DNA of 64,000 bases from Roseivivax sediminis (lineage in GTDB: Bacteria > Pseudomonadota > Alphaproteobacteria > Rhodobacterales > Rhodobacteraceae), in NCBI RefSeq assembly GCF_900112685.1, contig NZ_FOMS01000001.1, positions 372,001 through 436,000 of the forward strand. The letters run 5' to 3'. The first letter of the stretch is position 1, and every line of letters begins with the position of its first letter. Shown one piece after another: positions 27,562-36,277 of the stretch. The notes below the pieces were generated by a model. The model saw only the letters and a list, made by a program, of their open reading frames with translations, did not search any database and was not told the DNA's origin. The position numbers were made by a program, and so were the translations under genes.

Positions 27562-28470
27562 ATGGAATCCAACGTCAAGCGAACACGTTACAAGTCCCTG
27601 ACAGTCGGCGAAGCGAAGGTCTTCTATCGGGAGGCGGGACTGTCCGACGCGCCGGTCATCCTGCTGCTGCATGGTTTTCCGACTGCCAGCCATATGTTCC
27701 GCGACCTGATTCCCCTTCTGGCAGATCGTTATCGGCTCATTGCGCCTGACCTGCCCGGCTTCGGCCAGACCATGACACCACCACGTGGGGCGTTCGACTA
27801 CAGCTTCGATCGGCTGGCCGATGTCGTCGAAGGTTTCACCGAGGCACTGTCGCTCGACCGGTACGCGCTATACATCTTCGATTATGGCGCACCGGTCGGG
27901 CTGCGTCTCGCCACGCGTCACCCAGAGCGGGTCTCCGCGATCATCAGCCAGAACGGCAACGCCTATGTCGAAGGTTTCAGCGACCAGTGGGGGCCGTGGG
28001 AGGCCTACTGGCAGGACGCGAGCGAAGCGAACCGGGAAGCTTGCCGCCCCTCGCTGTCTCCCGAAACGATCAGGAACTGGCAATACGGAACTGGCGCCGA
28101 CCCGGAGCTGCTCTCGCCGGATGGATACGAACTCGACATAGCCTACATGGCGCGGCCGGATGCGGAAGAAATCCAGCTCGACCTGATCCGCGACTATCGC
28201 ACCAACGTGGCGCTCTATCCTGAGTTCCAGTCCTATTTCCGCGAGCATCGTCCGCCGCTGTTGGCGACCTGGGGACGTCACGATCCGGCGTTTATCCCTT
28301 CTGGCGCCGAGGCCTACAAGCGCGACCTTCCTGACGCCGAGGTGCATTTGCTGGATGCGGGACATTTCGCTTTGGAGACCCATGCCGAAGAGATCGCGAC
28401 GCTGATCCGTGATTTTCTCGGTCGTGTTCTGTCGAAGGGAGACAGGGGCGCGCAGACGCTCTCGGCGTGA
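27562..28470 (+). CDS. Alpha/beta hydrolase, haloalkane dehalogenase/epoxide hydrolase-like
   Basis: A 302-residue hydrolase. The oxyanion hole is LLLHGFPTASHMFRDLIP. The nucleophile elbow YIFDYGAPVGLRLA carries Asp (about 105) instead of Ser, which is the dehalogenase/epoxide-hydrolase pattern. The acid may lie in ATWGRHDPAFIP and the His in LDAGHFALETH. A cap domain lies between residues 140 and 220. It lies about 97 bases after RidA on the same strand. Together with the LLM monooxygenase it suggests breakdown of a small xenobiotic. Confidence 0.88.
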   Translation: MESNVKRTRYKSLTVGEAKVFYREAGLSDAPVILLLHGFPTASHMFRDLIPLLADRYRLIAPDLPGFGQTMTPPRGAFDYSFDRLADVVEGFTEALSLDRYALYIFDYGAPVGLRLATRHPERVSAIISQNGNAYVEGFSDQWGPWEAYWQDASEANREACRPSLSPETIRNWQYGTGADPELLSPDGYELDIAYMARPDAEEIQLDLIRDYRTNVALYPEFQSYFREHRPPLLATWGRHDPAFIPSGAEAYKRDLPDAEVHLLDAGHFALETHAEEIATLIRDFLGRVLSKGDRGAQTLSA

Positions 28471-28517
28471 GCGGTCGATGGGACCCGAATGAGATGAGGC
28501 CGGGACCGTCCAGGCCC

Positions 28518-28540
28518 CGGCCCCGAGCGGGGGCTTTCCT
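28518..28540 (+). terminator. Probable intrinsic terminator
   Basis: GCCCC (28520-28524), a GAGCG loop and GGGGC (28530-28534) are followed by TTTCCT. A second, longer GGCCGGG/CCCGGCC hairpin precedes it. It lies about 50 bases after the alpha/beta hydrolase and before the DJ-1 gene. Confidence 0.6.
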
Positions 28541-28579
28541 GGGCGGACGGCTCCGAAACCGACTGAAAGGGATATCGAT

Positions 28580-29272
28580 ATGAAAGTACTGATCGTTCTG
28601 ACCTCGCACGACACCCTGGGCGACACCGGCCGCAAGACCGGCTTCTGGCTCGAGGAACTGGCGGCCCCCTATTTCGCCTTCCGGGACGCGGGCGCCGAAA
28701 TCACCTTGGCATCGCCCAAGGGCGGACAACCGCCGCTGGACCCGGTCAGCAATTCGCCCGACTTCCAGACGGATGATACCCGTCGTTTCGAAGCCGACGC
28801 CGAAGCCACGGCTGCGCTTGCCAGCACCGTGAAACTGTCCGACGTCAACGCGGATGACTACGACACCGTCTTTTATCCGGGCGGCCACGGCCCGCTCTGG
28901 GATCTGACCGTGGATGCCGACTCGATCAGGCTGATCGAAGCCTTCAATGCGGCGGAAAAGCCGCTGGGTCTGGTCTGCCACGCACCCGGCGTGCTGCGTG
29001 ACGTGAAGGGGACCGACGGCGCGCCGATCGTGCAGGGCCGCAAGGTCACGGGCTTCACCAACTCGGAAGAAGAAGGCGTCGGCCTGACCAAGGTCGTGCC
29101 GTACCTCGTGGAAGACACGCTCAAGGCGAAGGGTGGAGAGTTTGCGAAGGGCGATGACTGGGCTTCTTTCGTCGTGCAGGACGGTCTGCTTGTCACCGGC
29201 CAGAACCCCGCGTCCTCCGCAGAAGCCGCGCGGCGCGTTATCGCTGCGCTCGAGGCTCGGGGCACGAAATAA
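28580..29272 (+). CDS. DJ-1/PfpI family protein (Hsp31-like type 1 glutamine amidotransferase domain)
   Basis: A 230-residue protein. The nucleophile Cys is in LGLVCHAPGVL (about residue 135), with the glutamate-bearing loop EELAAPYFAFRDAGAEITLAS and FYPGGHGPLWDL. The architecture matches Hsp31/glyoxalase III-like members that detoxify methylglyoxal or protect against electrophiles. The start follows GAAAGGGATATCGAT. Its stop overlaps the start of the DUF1330 gene (TAATG), so the two are coupled. Confidence 0.92.
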   Translation: MKVLIVLTSHDTLGDTGRKTGFWLEELAAPYFAFRDAGAEITLASPKGGQPPLDPVSNSPDFQTDDTRRFEADAEATAALASTVKLSDVNADDYDTVFYPGGHGPLWDLTVDADSIRLIEAFNAAEKPLGLVCHAPGVLRDVKGTDGAPIVQGRKVTGFTNSEEEGVGLTKVVPYLVEDTLKAKGGEFAKGDDWASFVVQDGLLVTGQNPASSAEAARRVIAALEARGTK

Positions 29273-29559
29273 TGACCGCTTACGTGGTCATGATCCGCGA
29301 AGAGACCAGCGATCCTGCCGAAATGGCCCTCTACCGCGAAAAGGCTCCACTAGCGCGGGAGGGTCATGACGTCTCTGCCGTCGCCTTCTACGGTGCGCAG
29401 GACGTGCTCGAGGGGCCAGAGTTCGAAGGGGCAGCGATCCTGGCCTTTCCGGATATGGATGCGGCGCGCGCCTGGTACGACAGCCCGGCCTATCAGGTCG
29501 CCCGCCAGCACCGGCAGGCCGGCAGCAGGACGCGGGTCTTCCTCATCGACGGTGTCTGA
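29272..29559 (+). CDS. DUF1330 family protein
   Basis: A 95-residue ferredoxin-like alpha/beta-barrel protein. EGPEFEGAAILAFPDMDAARAW followed by YDSPAYQVARQHRQAG is the DUF1330 core. The function of the family is unknown, though the fold is shared with small monooxygenases. It is translationally coupled to the DJ-1 gene and converges on an NmrA-like dehydrogenase gene. Confidence 0.92.
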   Translation: MTAYVVMIREETSDPAEMALYREKAPLAREGHDVSAVAFYGAQDVLEGPEFEGAAILAFPDMDAARAWYDSPAYQVARQHRQAGSRTRVFLIDGV

Positions 29560-29574
29560 GCGCCAGCGCGGTGC

Positions 29575-30240
29575 TTATGCGCGTCCGGCCCCGGCCATGG
29601 TCGAAACGGCGGCCGCGATCGGGGTCGCCCCGTCGGTCACTTCCAGAATGATGCGGTTGACGTCCGGCTGGCGCAGAACCTCGACAACGGTCTCCGCCAC
29701 GTCATCGCGGGTGATTTCCTCATGAACCTTCGCGAGGCCCAGATCCACAAGGCCGGTCCCGGGTGCGTTGCTCAGTGCTGAAGGGCGGACGATGACCCAA
29801 TCCAGATCAGTGAGGACGAGTTCGACTTCGGCCTGCTTCTTCGCAACCATGTAGTGTTCGAACGCCTCGTCCATTCGCCGCTCCCGCCAAGCCTCCGGAA
29901 AGACCGACACCAGGACAATCCGGCTGACCCCGGCGATTTCGGCTGCCTTCGACAACTTGCCCGGACCGGCACCGTCGATCTGGTCGATGGCTTCAGGGCC
30001 GCCCTCCCCGCCCGCACCGGCGGTGAAGACGGCCGCATCGTAACCGCGTATGAACGCGGCGAGTTCCTCGGATGTCAGCGTCACGAGATCCCCGAGAGTT
30101 GCGGCAATTCCTTCTGCGGCCAGATCCTCGACCTGGGCCGATCTCCGCACCAGCCCACCCACCTGAACGCCCTGCGCGACAAGGCGTGCTGCAACGCGAC
30201 GACCAACACCGCCCGCTATTCCGACAACAAATACTTTCAT
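29575..30240 (-). CDS. NmrA/SDR-like NAD(P)-binding protein
   Basis: A 221-residue atypical SDR of the NAD(P)H-binding (YwnB/HSCARG-like) group. The Rossmann loop is VVGIAGGVGRRVAARL, followed by a variable nucleotide pocket (VRRSAQVEDLAAEGI). DWVIVRPSALSNAPGTG is the usual C-terminal segment, and EITRDDVAETVVEVL ends the fold. It may be a redox sensor or quinone/flavin reductase. Its promoter carries copy D of the shared AraC-type element. Confidence 0.9.
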   Translation of the reverse strand: MKVFVVGIAGGVGRRVAARLVAQGVQVGGLVRRSAQVEDLAAEGIAATLGDLVTLTSEELAAFIRGYDAAVFTAGAGGEGGPEAIDQIDGAGPGKLSKAAEIAGVSRIVLVSVFPEAWRERRMDEAFEHYMVAKKQAEVELVLTDLDWVIVRPSALSNAPGTGLVDLGLAKVHEEITRDDVAETVVEVLRQPDVNRIILEVTDGATPIAAAVSTMAGAGRA

Positions 30241-30321
30241 CGAGATACTCCGTCTGATCGGTCTCGCGGTCCGTATGGCTAAAGCGCGGAATGACTGCGT
30301 TGCCAGAAGACATGGAGACCC

Positions 30322-30386
30322 GACGTTACCGAACCCGCCTAGGCTCGACGGCGCTCAGGCTGCGGCGCCGGTGCTGATCTTGCTTT
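30322..30386 (-). promoter_or_regulatory. Shared AraC-type promoter element, copy D (NmrA-like gene)
   Basis: On the minus strand AGCAAGATCAGCACCGG starts at 30384, GCCGCAGCCTGAGCG follows, and the -10-like GGTAACGTC begins at 30330, 54 nt downstream. It is the most divergent of the four copies, but the spacing is identical. The start codon of the dehydrogenase is at 30240. Confidence 0.7.
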
Positions 30387-30603
30387 CTTTCGCCGTTGGG
30401 CAGACGAGTTGTGATCCTGCCCAGCTTGAGTGGACATCCCGATAGGTTTCCAAGCCAAAAGAAGAGTGTTCGAGATTTGGGCAACGGCCCTTCTGCGACG
30501 GATACGCCGGTTCGAATTGGCTGCCGAGAATGCCCGGCTGAAGCGTGAAACGCATCGCGGCCTGATCCCGTCCATTTTTACGGAGCAGGATCAGTCTGCG
30601 TAC
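30387..30603. other. Intergenic stretch, no gene supported
   Basis: Lies between promoter element D and the end of an AraC gene. A plus-strand frame with a short helical segment (LRRIRRFELAAENARLKRE) suggests a scrap of an old coding sequence, but it cannot be assigned. Confidence 0.35.
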
Positions 30604-31497
30604 TCAATCACGAACGGCCCGGCGATAGTCGCTCGGGCTCACATGCGTGTGCTTGGCGAAGACGCGCGCCAACACTTGGTTCGACGAATATCCGACCTCC
30701 AGCGCAATCTCCGTAATCGAAAGGTCCGTCTGCTCGAGGAGCGTGCAGGCCTTCTCCATCCTCAACCGCGTGAAGTAGACGCGTGGCGGCACGCCGAGGC
30801 TCTGCTTGAACATCCGGGCGAAATGAAAAGGCGAAAGCTGCACCTCGGCCGCCAACTCGTCGAGGCTCAGATCCTCATCGAGTCGCGCCCGCATCAGTTC
30901 CAGGCAGCGCCGTTCGGCCCGGGGCGCGAGGCCGCCCTTGGCCGGCGCGAACGGGGCCCCGCCCAACCGGCACAGCTCGGCAAGGATCTCGCATCCAGCG
31001 GCTCGCGCCAGAAAAAGCGAGGGCGGCCCCTCGTTGGCACACAGGGTCCACAGGGTCCTGAGCGCCGACCGGATGGCCGGCGAATCGAAAGTCCCGTCGT
31101 AGACACCGGCAAGGTCGAAATTGAACTGACCATCGACGGCTTCATTCAGTATTGCCTGCCAATGCGACAATGGAAATGTTACTGCGCGCATCCGATGGCC
31201 GATATCGACGTTGGACGTAAGCGAGAAGTTCGGCGCACCCAGAAACAGCGCGCCTTGCCGACTTAATACATCGAAACGCCGCCCTCCGAGATGTCCGTTA
31301 ACGCGGCTGCCGCCGACCATGTCTTGAACCAGCACAAGATCGGGAAGGCCCGAGCGAGACATGTTCCCGGCCGGTCGCTCAATCTCAAGCAGATCGAGCA
31401 TTCCGCCTGCGGACTTCATCGTACGCAGATTGTATCCGCAATTGCCTTGCCGGTACCACTGGGCGGTGGCCGAACGGTCAGGCACAGTCATCGCCAT
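30604..31497 (-). CDS. AraC-family regulator, paralogue 2
   Basis: A 297-residue regulator. The sensor half matches paralogues 1 and 3 (KSAGGMLDLLEIERPAGN, QDMVGGSRVNGHLGG, SHWQAILNEAVDG). The DNA-binding half is SLDELAAEVQLSPFHFARMF, KQSLGVPPRVYFTRL and SITEIALEVGYSSNQVLARV. The start overlaps the stop of paralogue 3 by 10 bases, so the two form a tandem pair translated from one transcript. The ribosome binding site GCAAGGTC is moderate. Confidence 0.92.
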   Translation of the reverse strand: MAMTVPDRSATAQWYRQGNCGYNLRTMKSAGGMLDLLEIERPAGNMSRSGLPDLVLVQDMVGGSRVNGHLGGRRFDVLSRQGALFLGAPNFSLTSNVDIGHRMRAVTFPLSHWQAILNEAVDGQFNFDLAGVYDGTFDSPAIRSALRTLWTLCANEGPPSLFLARAAGCEILAELCRLGGAPFAPAKGGLAPRAERRCLELMRARLDEDLSLDELAAEVQLSPFHFARMFKQSLGVPPRVYFTRLRMEKACTLLEQTDLSITEIALEVGYSSNQVLARVFAKHTHVSPSDYRRAVRD

Positions 31498-32441
31498 GAC
31501 CTTGCCGGGGCAAACGCCGCGCCCGGCATTCGAACAGGGATCTGTCGCACCGGATCACGCACCGCTCGACGATACTCGGTCGGACTCATGCGAATGTGCT
31601 TGTGAAAAATCCGCGCCAGAACCTGGTTCGACGAATATCCGACCTCCTGCGCGATCTCCGTGACGGTATGGTCGGTGTGCTCCAAAAGGTGGCAACTCTC
31701 CTCGACCCTCAGCCGTGTCAGGTAGACGCGCGGCGGCACGCCGACACTCTGCTTGAACATGCGGGCGAAGTGGTAGGGCGATAGCTGCGCCTCGGCTGCG
31801 AGTTCGTCGAGACTTATGTCGTCGGCGAGCCGCGCCCGCATCAATTCCAGACAGCGCCGCTCTGCCCAGGGCGCCAGGCCGCCCTTGGCCGGTGCGATAG
31901 GCGCACCGCCCAGCCTGCACAACTCGGCCAGGATCTCGCAACCCGCGGCCTGAGCCAGCAACCTCGATGGCGTACCCTCGTGCTCGCAGAGAGCCCAAAG
32001 GTTCCGGAACGCGGATCGGATAACAGGCGAACCGAACATCCGGCCGTAGACGAACGAACTGTCGAACGAGAACCGACCGTCGCCGGCGTCGTCGAGTGTG
32101 CTTTGCCATTGCGCTACCGGGAACGACAGACCGCGCAGCTGGTGGCTTTCTTCCATGACGGCGTCGGTGGCGAAGTCCGGCGCTGCCAGGCAGAAGTCGC
32201 CCCGCGTGCCCGTCACGTCGAATTTACCCCCTCCAAGGTCGCCGCGCACCCGACTGCCACCGAGCAGGTCCTGATAAAGCACGATGTCCGGCAGGCCTGG
32301 CCGGGACATGTCACCGGCCGGTCGCGCGACCTCGAACATGTCGAGGATTCCGCCAGCGGATCTTCGTGCCCTCATGTACTCCGCCTGCCGGCCTTCGCAG
32401 TACCACTCTGAGGTTGAAGCGTAGACAGGCTCAGGCATCAT
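31488..32441 (-). CDS. AraC-family regulator, paralogue 3
   Basis: A 317-residue regulator, first of the tandem pair. The sensor carries ARRSAGGILDMFEVARPAGD and YQDLLGGSRVRGDLGGG. The DNA-binding half is SLDELAAEAQLSPYHFARMF, KQSVGVPPRVYLTRL and VTEIAQEVGYSSNQVLARIF. The start MMPEPVYAS follows GAGGAGCGATC. About 20 residues after YRRAVRDP are poorly conserved. It is divergent from a LysR regulator 464 bases away. Confidence 0.92.
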   Translation of the reverse strand: MMPEPVYASTSEWYCEGRQAEYMRARRSAGGILDMFEVARPAGDMSRPGLPDIVLYQDLLGGSRVRGDLGGGKFDVTGTRGDFCLAAPDFATDAVMEESHQLRGLSFPVAQWQSTLDDAGDGRFSFDSSFVYGRMFGSPVIRSAFRNLWALCEHEGTPSRLLAQAAGCEILAELCRLGGAPIAPAKGGLAPWAERRCLELMRARLADDISLDELAAEAQLSPYHFARMFKQSVGVPPRVYLTRLRVEESCHLLEHTDHTVTEIAQEVGYSSNQVLARIFHKHIRMSPTEYRRAVRDPVRQIPVRMPGAAFAPARSWR

Positions 32442-32905
32442 GATCGCTCCTCTAGGCTGGGTGCGCGGTTGATCAGCCACCGGTATGACACAGCGAAGCG
32501 ATCGACCCGGGCCTCGCCCCGAACCACAGCCCGCGCGAAGCGATCGCGCAGCGATGCAGTCGAAGACTCCCTAGACGGTTCGTGACCACCCGACTGAATT
32601 GTTCAATCGGACGTCACACCGGTTCCACGCCTTCCATGCCAGTTTCCCGCAGGAGACGTCTCCTGCGCTCATCTGGGTGGCTCGAATTGTCGTCGAGGCG
32701 AAAATCAGCTCGAAATCTTTACGCAACACATCTCGAACGGCTGCCGCAGCATCCTCGTTCAACATCTCGATCGGCTTCGGTCGCGCTTCGGGGAGCCAAT
32801 CCAACACCCGACATCGACCTTGGTGTAATACAGGATACCGCTCGGGCGGATGGCGCACCAGTGTTACAACCCGAGTAGGTGTGGCGCGGACGGGGGAACA
32901 CCAAG
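32442..32905. promoter_or_regulatory. Divergent AraC/LysR intergenic region with a direct repeat
   Basis: This 464-base spacer contains a perfect 12-base direct repeat GCGAAGCGATCG at 32493-32504 and 32535-32546, 42 bases apart start to start (four helical turns), just upstream of AraC paralogue 3. It is a candidate autoregulatory site for an AraC protein. The remainder (32570-32900) holds no recognisable gene. Confidence 0.4.
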
Positions 32906-33799
32906 ATGGACATCGATGACCTACAGACATTCGTCGCCGTGGCCGATGCGGGCGGAGTATCGGCTGCAGCACGGAGACTTGGCGTATCGAAATCCATCGT
33001 CAGCCGGCGTCTTTTCCGGATAGAAGCCGAACTGGGTGCCCAACTCGTCGCGCGAACGACCCGCGGCGCCGCGCTGACGGAAGCCGGGATGATATTTCGG
33101 GATCATGCCGCAAGAGTCAGCGCCGAAATCGACACGGCGCGAGAGTCGATCCAGCCGGACGGCGAGTTGCGCGGCCGCCTGCGCGTTGCCTTACCGTTCA
33201 CCTTCGGACCGACCCACTTCGCGCCCGTGGTCGCCGAGATGGCGCGACGCCACCCGCAGCTGCACATTCACGCGGCCTACCAGGATCGTCTCGTCGATCT
33301 CATCGCGGAGGGCTACGATTGCGCGATCAGGGTCGGGTCCCTTCACGATTCGAGCCTGATCGCCCAGCGCGTGGCGCCGATCCGCGGGGCGCTGGTGGCG
33401 AGCCCCGACTATGTGGAGACCCACGGCGCACCAGTGACGCCGGAGGAAGTCACCGAACACGAGGCACTCATGCAGGGCACTGAAACGTGGCAGTTCATGG
33501 ATGCCGGTAGCGTGATCAACGTTCAGCCGCGTGGCAGGTTCAAGGCCGACAACGCCAAGGCACTTGCCGTCGCCGCCGCAGCAGGGCTTGGCATTGCATG
33601 GCTCCCCAACTGCGTCACGCAGGAATACGTGATCGCCGGCGCTCTCGTTCCGATCATGACGGAGTATCCCCCGCCGGACGCCGGCATATACGTGGTCCGG
33701 CCGCCCGGACGACATCCCGCCCGCAAGATACGGGTGCTGACCGAGATGCTGGGCGAAGACATCAAGTCGAACCCCAATCTCTGGGGGCTCGACCGCTGA
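32906..33799 (+). CDS. LysR-family transcriptional regulator
   Basis: A 297-residue regulator. The winged helix is MDIDDLQTFVAVADAGGVSA and ARRLGVSKSIVSRRLFRIE. The effector domain starts with GELRGRLRVALPFTFGPTHF and follows the CrgA/DsdC-like pattern (SPDYVETHGAP, AAAAGLGIAWLPN). Its target is unclear because it is divergent from AraC genes and followed by a gene-free stretch. The start codon is chosen at the beginning of the conserved helix. Confidence 0.92.
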   Translation: MDIDDLQTFVAVADAGGVSAAARRLGVSKSIVSRRLFRIEAELGAQLVARTTRGAALTEAGMIFRDHAARVSAEIDTARESIQPDGELRGRLRVALPFTFGPTHFAPVVAEMARRHPQLHIHAAYQDRLVDLIAEGYDCAIRVGSLHDSSLIAQRVAPIRGALVASPDYVETHGAPVTPEEVTEHEALMQGTETWQFMDAGSVINVQPRGRFKADNAKALAVAAAAGLGIAWLPNCVTQEYVIAGALVPIMTEYPPPDAGIYVVRPPGRHPARKIRVLTEMLGEDIKSNPNLWGLDR

Positions 33800-34247
33800 G
33801 CGCTGCGGGGCGACCTGTGCACGATAGGCCCGGTGGGCAATACCGGCACTTGATGCATTGAATCGACGCTGAATAGTCCTGACCGCAACGCCGATGATCC
33901 TTCAGGTCATCCGAGCGCCGGGGCGTTCGGGGGCCCGGACTGCGCAATCTTGCGCACCCGAACTGTTTGAGAACCGGTGAGGCAGTCTCTGTTGACAGAC
34001 GACTGCGAATGAATCCGCAAGAGCGATGCCATCGCAGCAGGGCGAGCAACACAAGCTCCTTCGGCACCGGCTAGTCTCCCTTCGTAACTTGGTACATCGC
34101 GGACGACGCTGAATCCGCCGCTGTGCCACACGGTTCGCAGTCCACTTGCAGGACGGCGAGAGCGAATAGCCGCGGCTTGAGGTCGCCAGGCTTCCGCCGC
34201 GCCGCCCCCGAAAGTCGGATCTGCGAACCTTATTGACAGGGTTGCCG
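33800..34247. other. Gene-free stretch of 448 bases
   Basis: No supported gene. Minus-strand frames read as basic, cysteine-rich peptides with no domain. It must hold the promoter of the AraC gene at 34248; no operator was recognised. Confidence 0.4.
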
Positions 34248-35303
34248 ATGCCGAACGATCAAATCTCGTCCAACACAACAATCTCCCGAGGGACCTGGCT
34301 GCCCTCGCAGCTCGACATTCCCTTCATGAGCGTGGGAAGGCTCCGCGAGAGAATTGGCGCTCCGACACGACGGATCGTGGGTGAAGGCGAACCTGGGGTA
34401 CTGGTTCTGGTGGAACTTGGGCAGCGTCCCAGGCACGGGCTGCGCGCCTCGCAGACGGCAGCGACGTTCGAGATCTGCCCCAAGGCGAATGTCTCCATCC
34501 GCGATGTAAGGCATGCTTGCATCGTGGATGACACCGGTGGCGCAGATACCGTGCTTTTCTGGATCGGCAGCAATGCGCTCAGCGATTTCTCGATGCTCTC
34601 CGGTCGACCGGAGTTCACGGCGTTGCGCTGTGTCCAGGGCGTCAGCGATCCATGGTTGCAGGGGTTGGCACTGGCGCTTCTTCCAGCTCTGGAGCGGCCA
34701 GGCAAATCCAGTCCACTGTTCCTCGAACAATTGGCGCTTGCCGTGATGGCACACCTGACACAATGCTACGGCGGAATGACAGTCGCGCCGACCCGCAAAG
34801 GGGGGCTGTCGGCGCGGCAAGAGACTACGGCCGTCGAGTTTCTTGCCGCCCATTTGCAAGAGGAATTTACCCTGCAGGACCTGGCCGATGCCTGCGGTCT
34901 CTCCCGAAGCTATTTCAGCAAGGCGTTCAAGGCCACCTTCGGCAAGACCCCCGGCCGATGGCTGGCCGAGTTTCGCGTGGCACGCGCGTGCGAGTTGCTG
35001 CGCACCACCATGCCGATCTCGCAGATCTCGTTTGCCTGCGGCTTTGCCGACCAGAGCCACCTGACGCGTGTGTTCTCCGAGATCATGGGCGAACCCCCGG
35101 GCGGCTGGCGACGAAGCCTCCGCGAGATTTCGCACGACGGGCACGAGCCGGCCGGACTGCCGTCGAACGCGACGGAGCGAGACAACACACGCGCCGATCC
35201 GAAGGTCATTCGCGCGCTGAGACGGCACCGGTCGACGGCACTGGCCCGGTTGCCTCTGGAAACGCCACATCCGAAGCCAATGCCGCCGGCAGTGGTCTCG
35301 TAG
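34248..35303 (+). CDS. AraC-family regulator (AraC/XylS type)
   Basis: A 351-residue regulator with an unassigned N-terminal sensor of about 210 residues and a C-terminal DNA-binding domain: LQDLADACGLSRSYFSKAF, KATFGKTPGRWLAEFRVARA and ISQISFACGFADQSHLTRVF. About 50 residues follow the domain and look unstructured. The ATG after GACAGGGTTGCCG is preferred over a TTG five codons earlier. It belongs to a different branch from the 21069/30604/31488 group. Confidence 0.88.
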   Translation: MPNDQISSNTTISRGTWLPSQLDIPFMSVGRLRERIGAPTRRIVGEGEPGVLVLVELGQRPRHGLRASQTAATFEICPKANVSIRDVRHACIVDDTGGADTVLFWIGSNALSDFSMLSGRPEFTALRCVQGVSDPWLQGLALALLPALERPGKSSPLFLEQLALAVMAHLTQCYGGMTVAPTRKGGLSARQETTAVEFLAAHLQEEFTLQDLADACGLSRSYFSKAFKATFGKTPGRWLAEFRVARACELLRTTMPISQISFACGFADQSHLTRVFSEIMGEPPGGWRRSLREISHDGHEPAGLPSNATERDNTRADPKVIRALRRHRSTALARLPLETPHPKPMPPAVVS

Positions 35304-35319
35304 CGGGCTGGTGAACACG

Positions 35320-36097
35320 ATGCACGACCTGCTACTCGATCAGGAACGCCCCCTCGTCTACAATGCGATGCTCGCAGCGCCCGGCAGCAAGGGCATCATC
35401 GGGATGACGGGCTGCATTGTGCCCCAGTTCTCGGGCATGAGCTTCGTCAAGTTCCACTACCCGCCGGGTGAATTTTCCGGCATGTCCTTCGGCTGCTGGC
35501 TCATCGGGATCGTTCGCACCCCGCACTTGGTCAAGCACTCCGAATTCCAGGAAAAGTGCACGCGCGGACGCACCGTTACGGCCGGGGAGCTGCTGATCGT
35601 AGAGCCGGGCGCCGAGTATTCTTCGACGATCTCCATGCGAGCGCAGATCGATTTCCTGGTACTGACAAAGGACCGTCTGCACTCCGCCATGGACGCCCAG
35701 CACGCGAACCGTCCGGTCAAGAACACGTCGCCGGAATCGTATTTCGCCTCGCACCTCATAGCGCCGCTGGTCGACGCCGTGTTGTCCAGCGCTGAACGCC
35801 CCGATGTTTTCGAAGCTTGCCATTCCGACAATTTCATCAACGCGATCGTGTCGGGATTGTCCCAGCCCGAGCCGGACATGAGCGCCGGCCGAGACCGCTT
35901 TCACAACGGGTTATCCCCGCGCGATCTAAGAGTGATTGACGAATTCATCGACAACGCTGCTGGGCACGACGCGTCTTTCGATCGCCGAGATCGCCTACAG
36001 CTGCGGGTTTCCCTGGCAGAGCCACATGACAGACGTGTTCCGCTGCCGCGTCGGCGCCACGCCCGCGGCCGTTCGGAAAGCAGGTCCGGGCGCATGA
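35320..36097 (+). pseudogene. AraC-family regulator inactivated by internal deletion and frameshift
   Basis: The N-terminal 190 residues read as an intact sensor (SGMSFGCWLIGIVRTPHLVK, RTVTAGELLIVEPGAEYSS). The frame reaches SPRDLRVIDEFIDNAAGHD, the usual entry to the first helix-turn-helix, and then loses sense. The adjacent frame resumes at LGTTRLSIAEIAYSCGF and continues WQSHMTDVFRCRVGATPAAV, the second helix-turn-helix, to a stop at 36097. About 30 codons between are missing. The product cannot bind DNA normally. Confidence 0.85.
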
Positions 36098-36277
36098 CGC
36101 AGCGGTATCGGGCGGAGTGTCAGGACTCGCGAGGCCGCACCGGTCCGACGCCGGGCGTCACCCCCGTTGAGCAGCTCGGTTGCCGGGATCTGACAACACC
36201 CGGCACGAAATCCGGAATATTCCACCCGGCCCGAGGTGCAGAACAGCAAGTGTTTCAGCGACAAAGGATGCGACGAC

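Noticed and set aside
30430-30600. Transposase or coiled-coil gene fragment suggested by an LRRIRRFELAAENARLKRE stretch
   Set aside because: Too short and without flanking inverted repeats or further similarity to be assigned.
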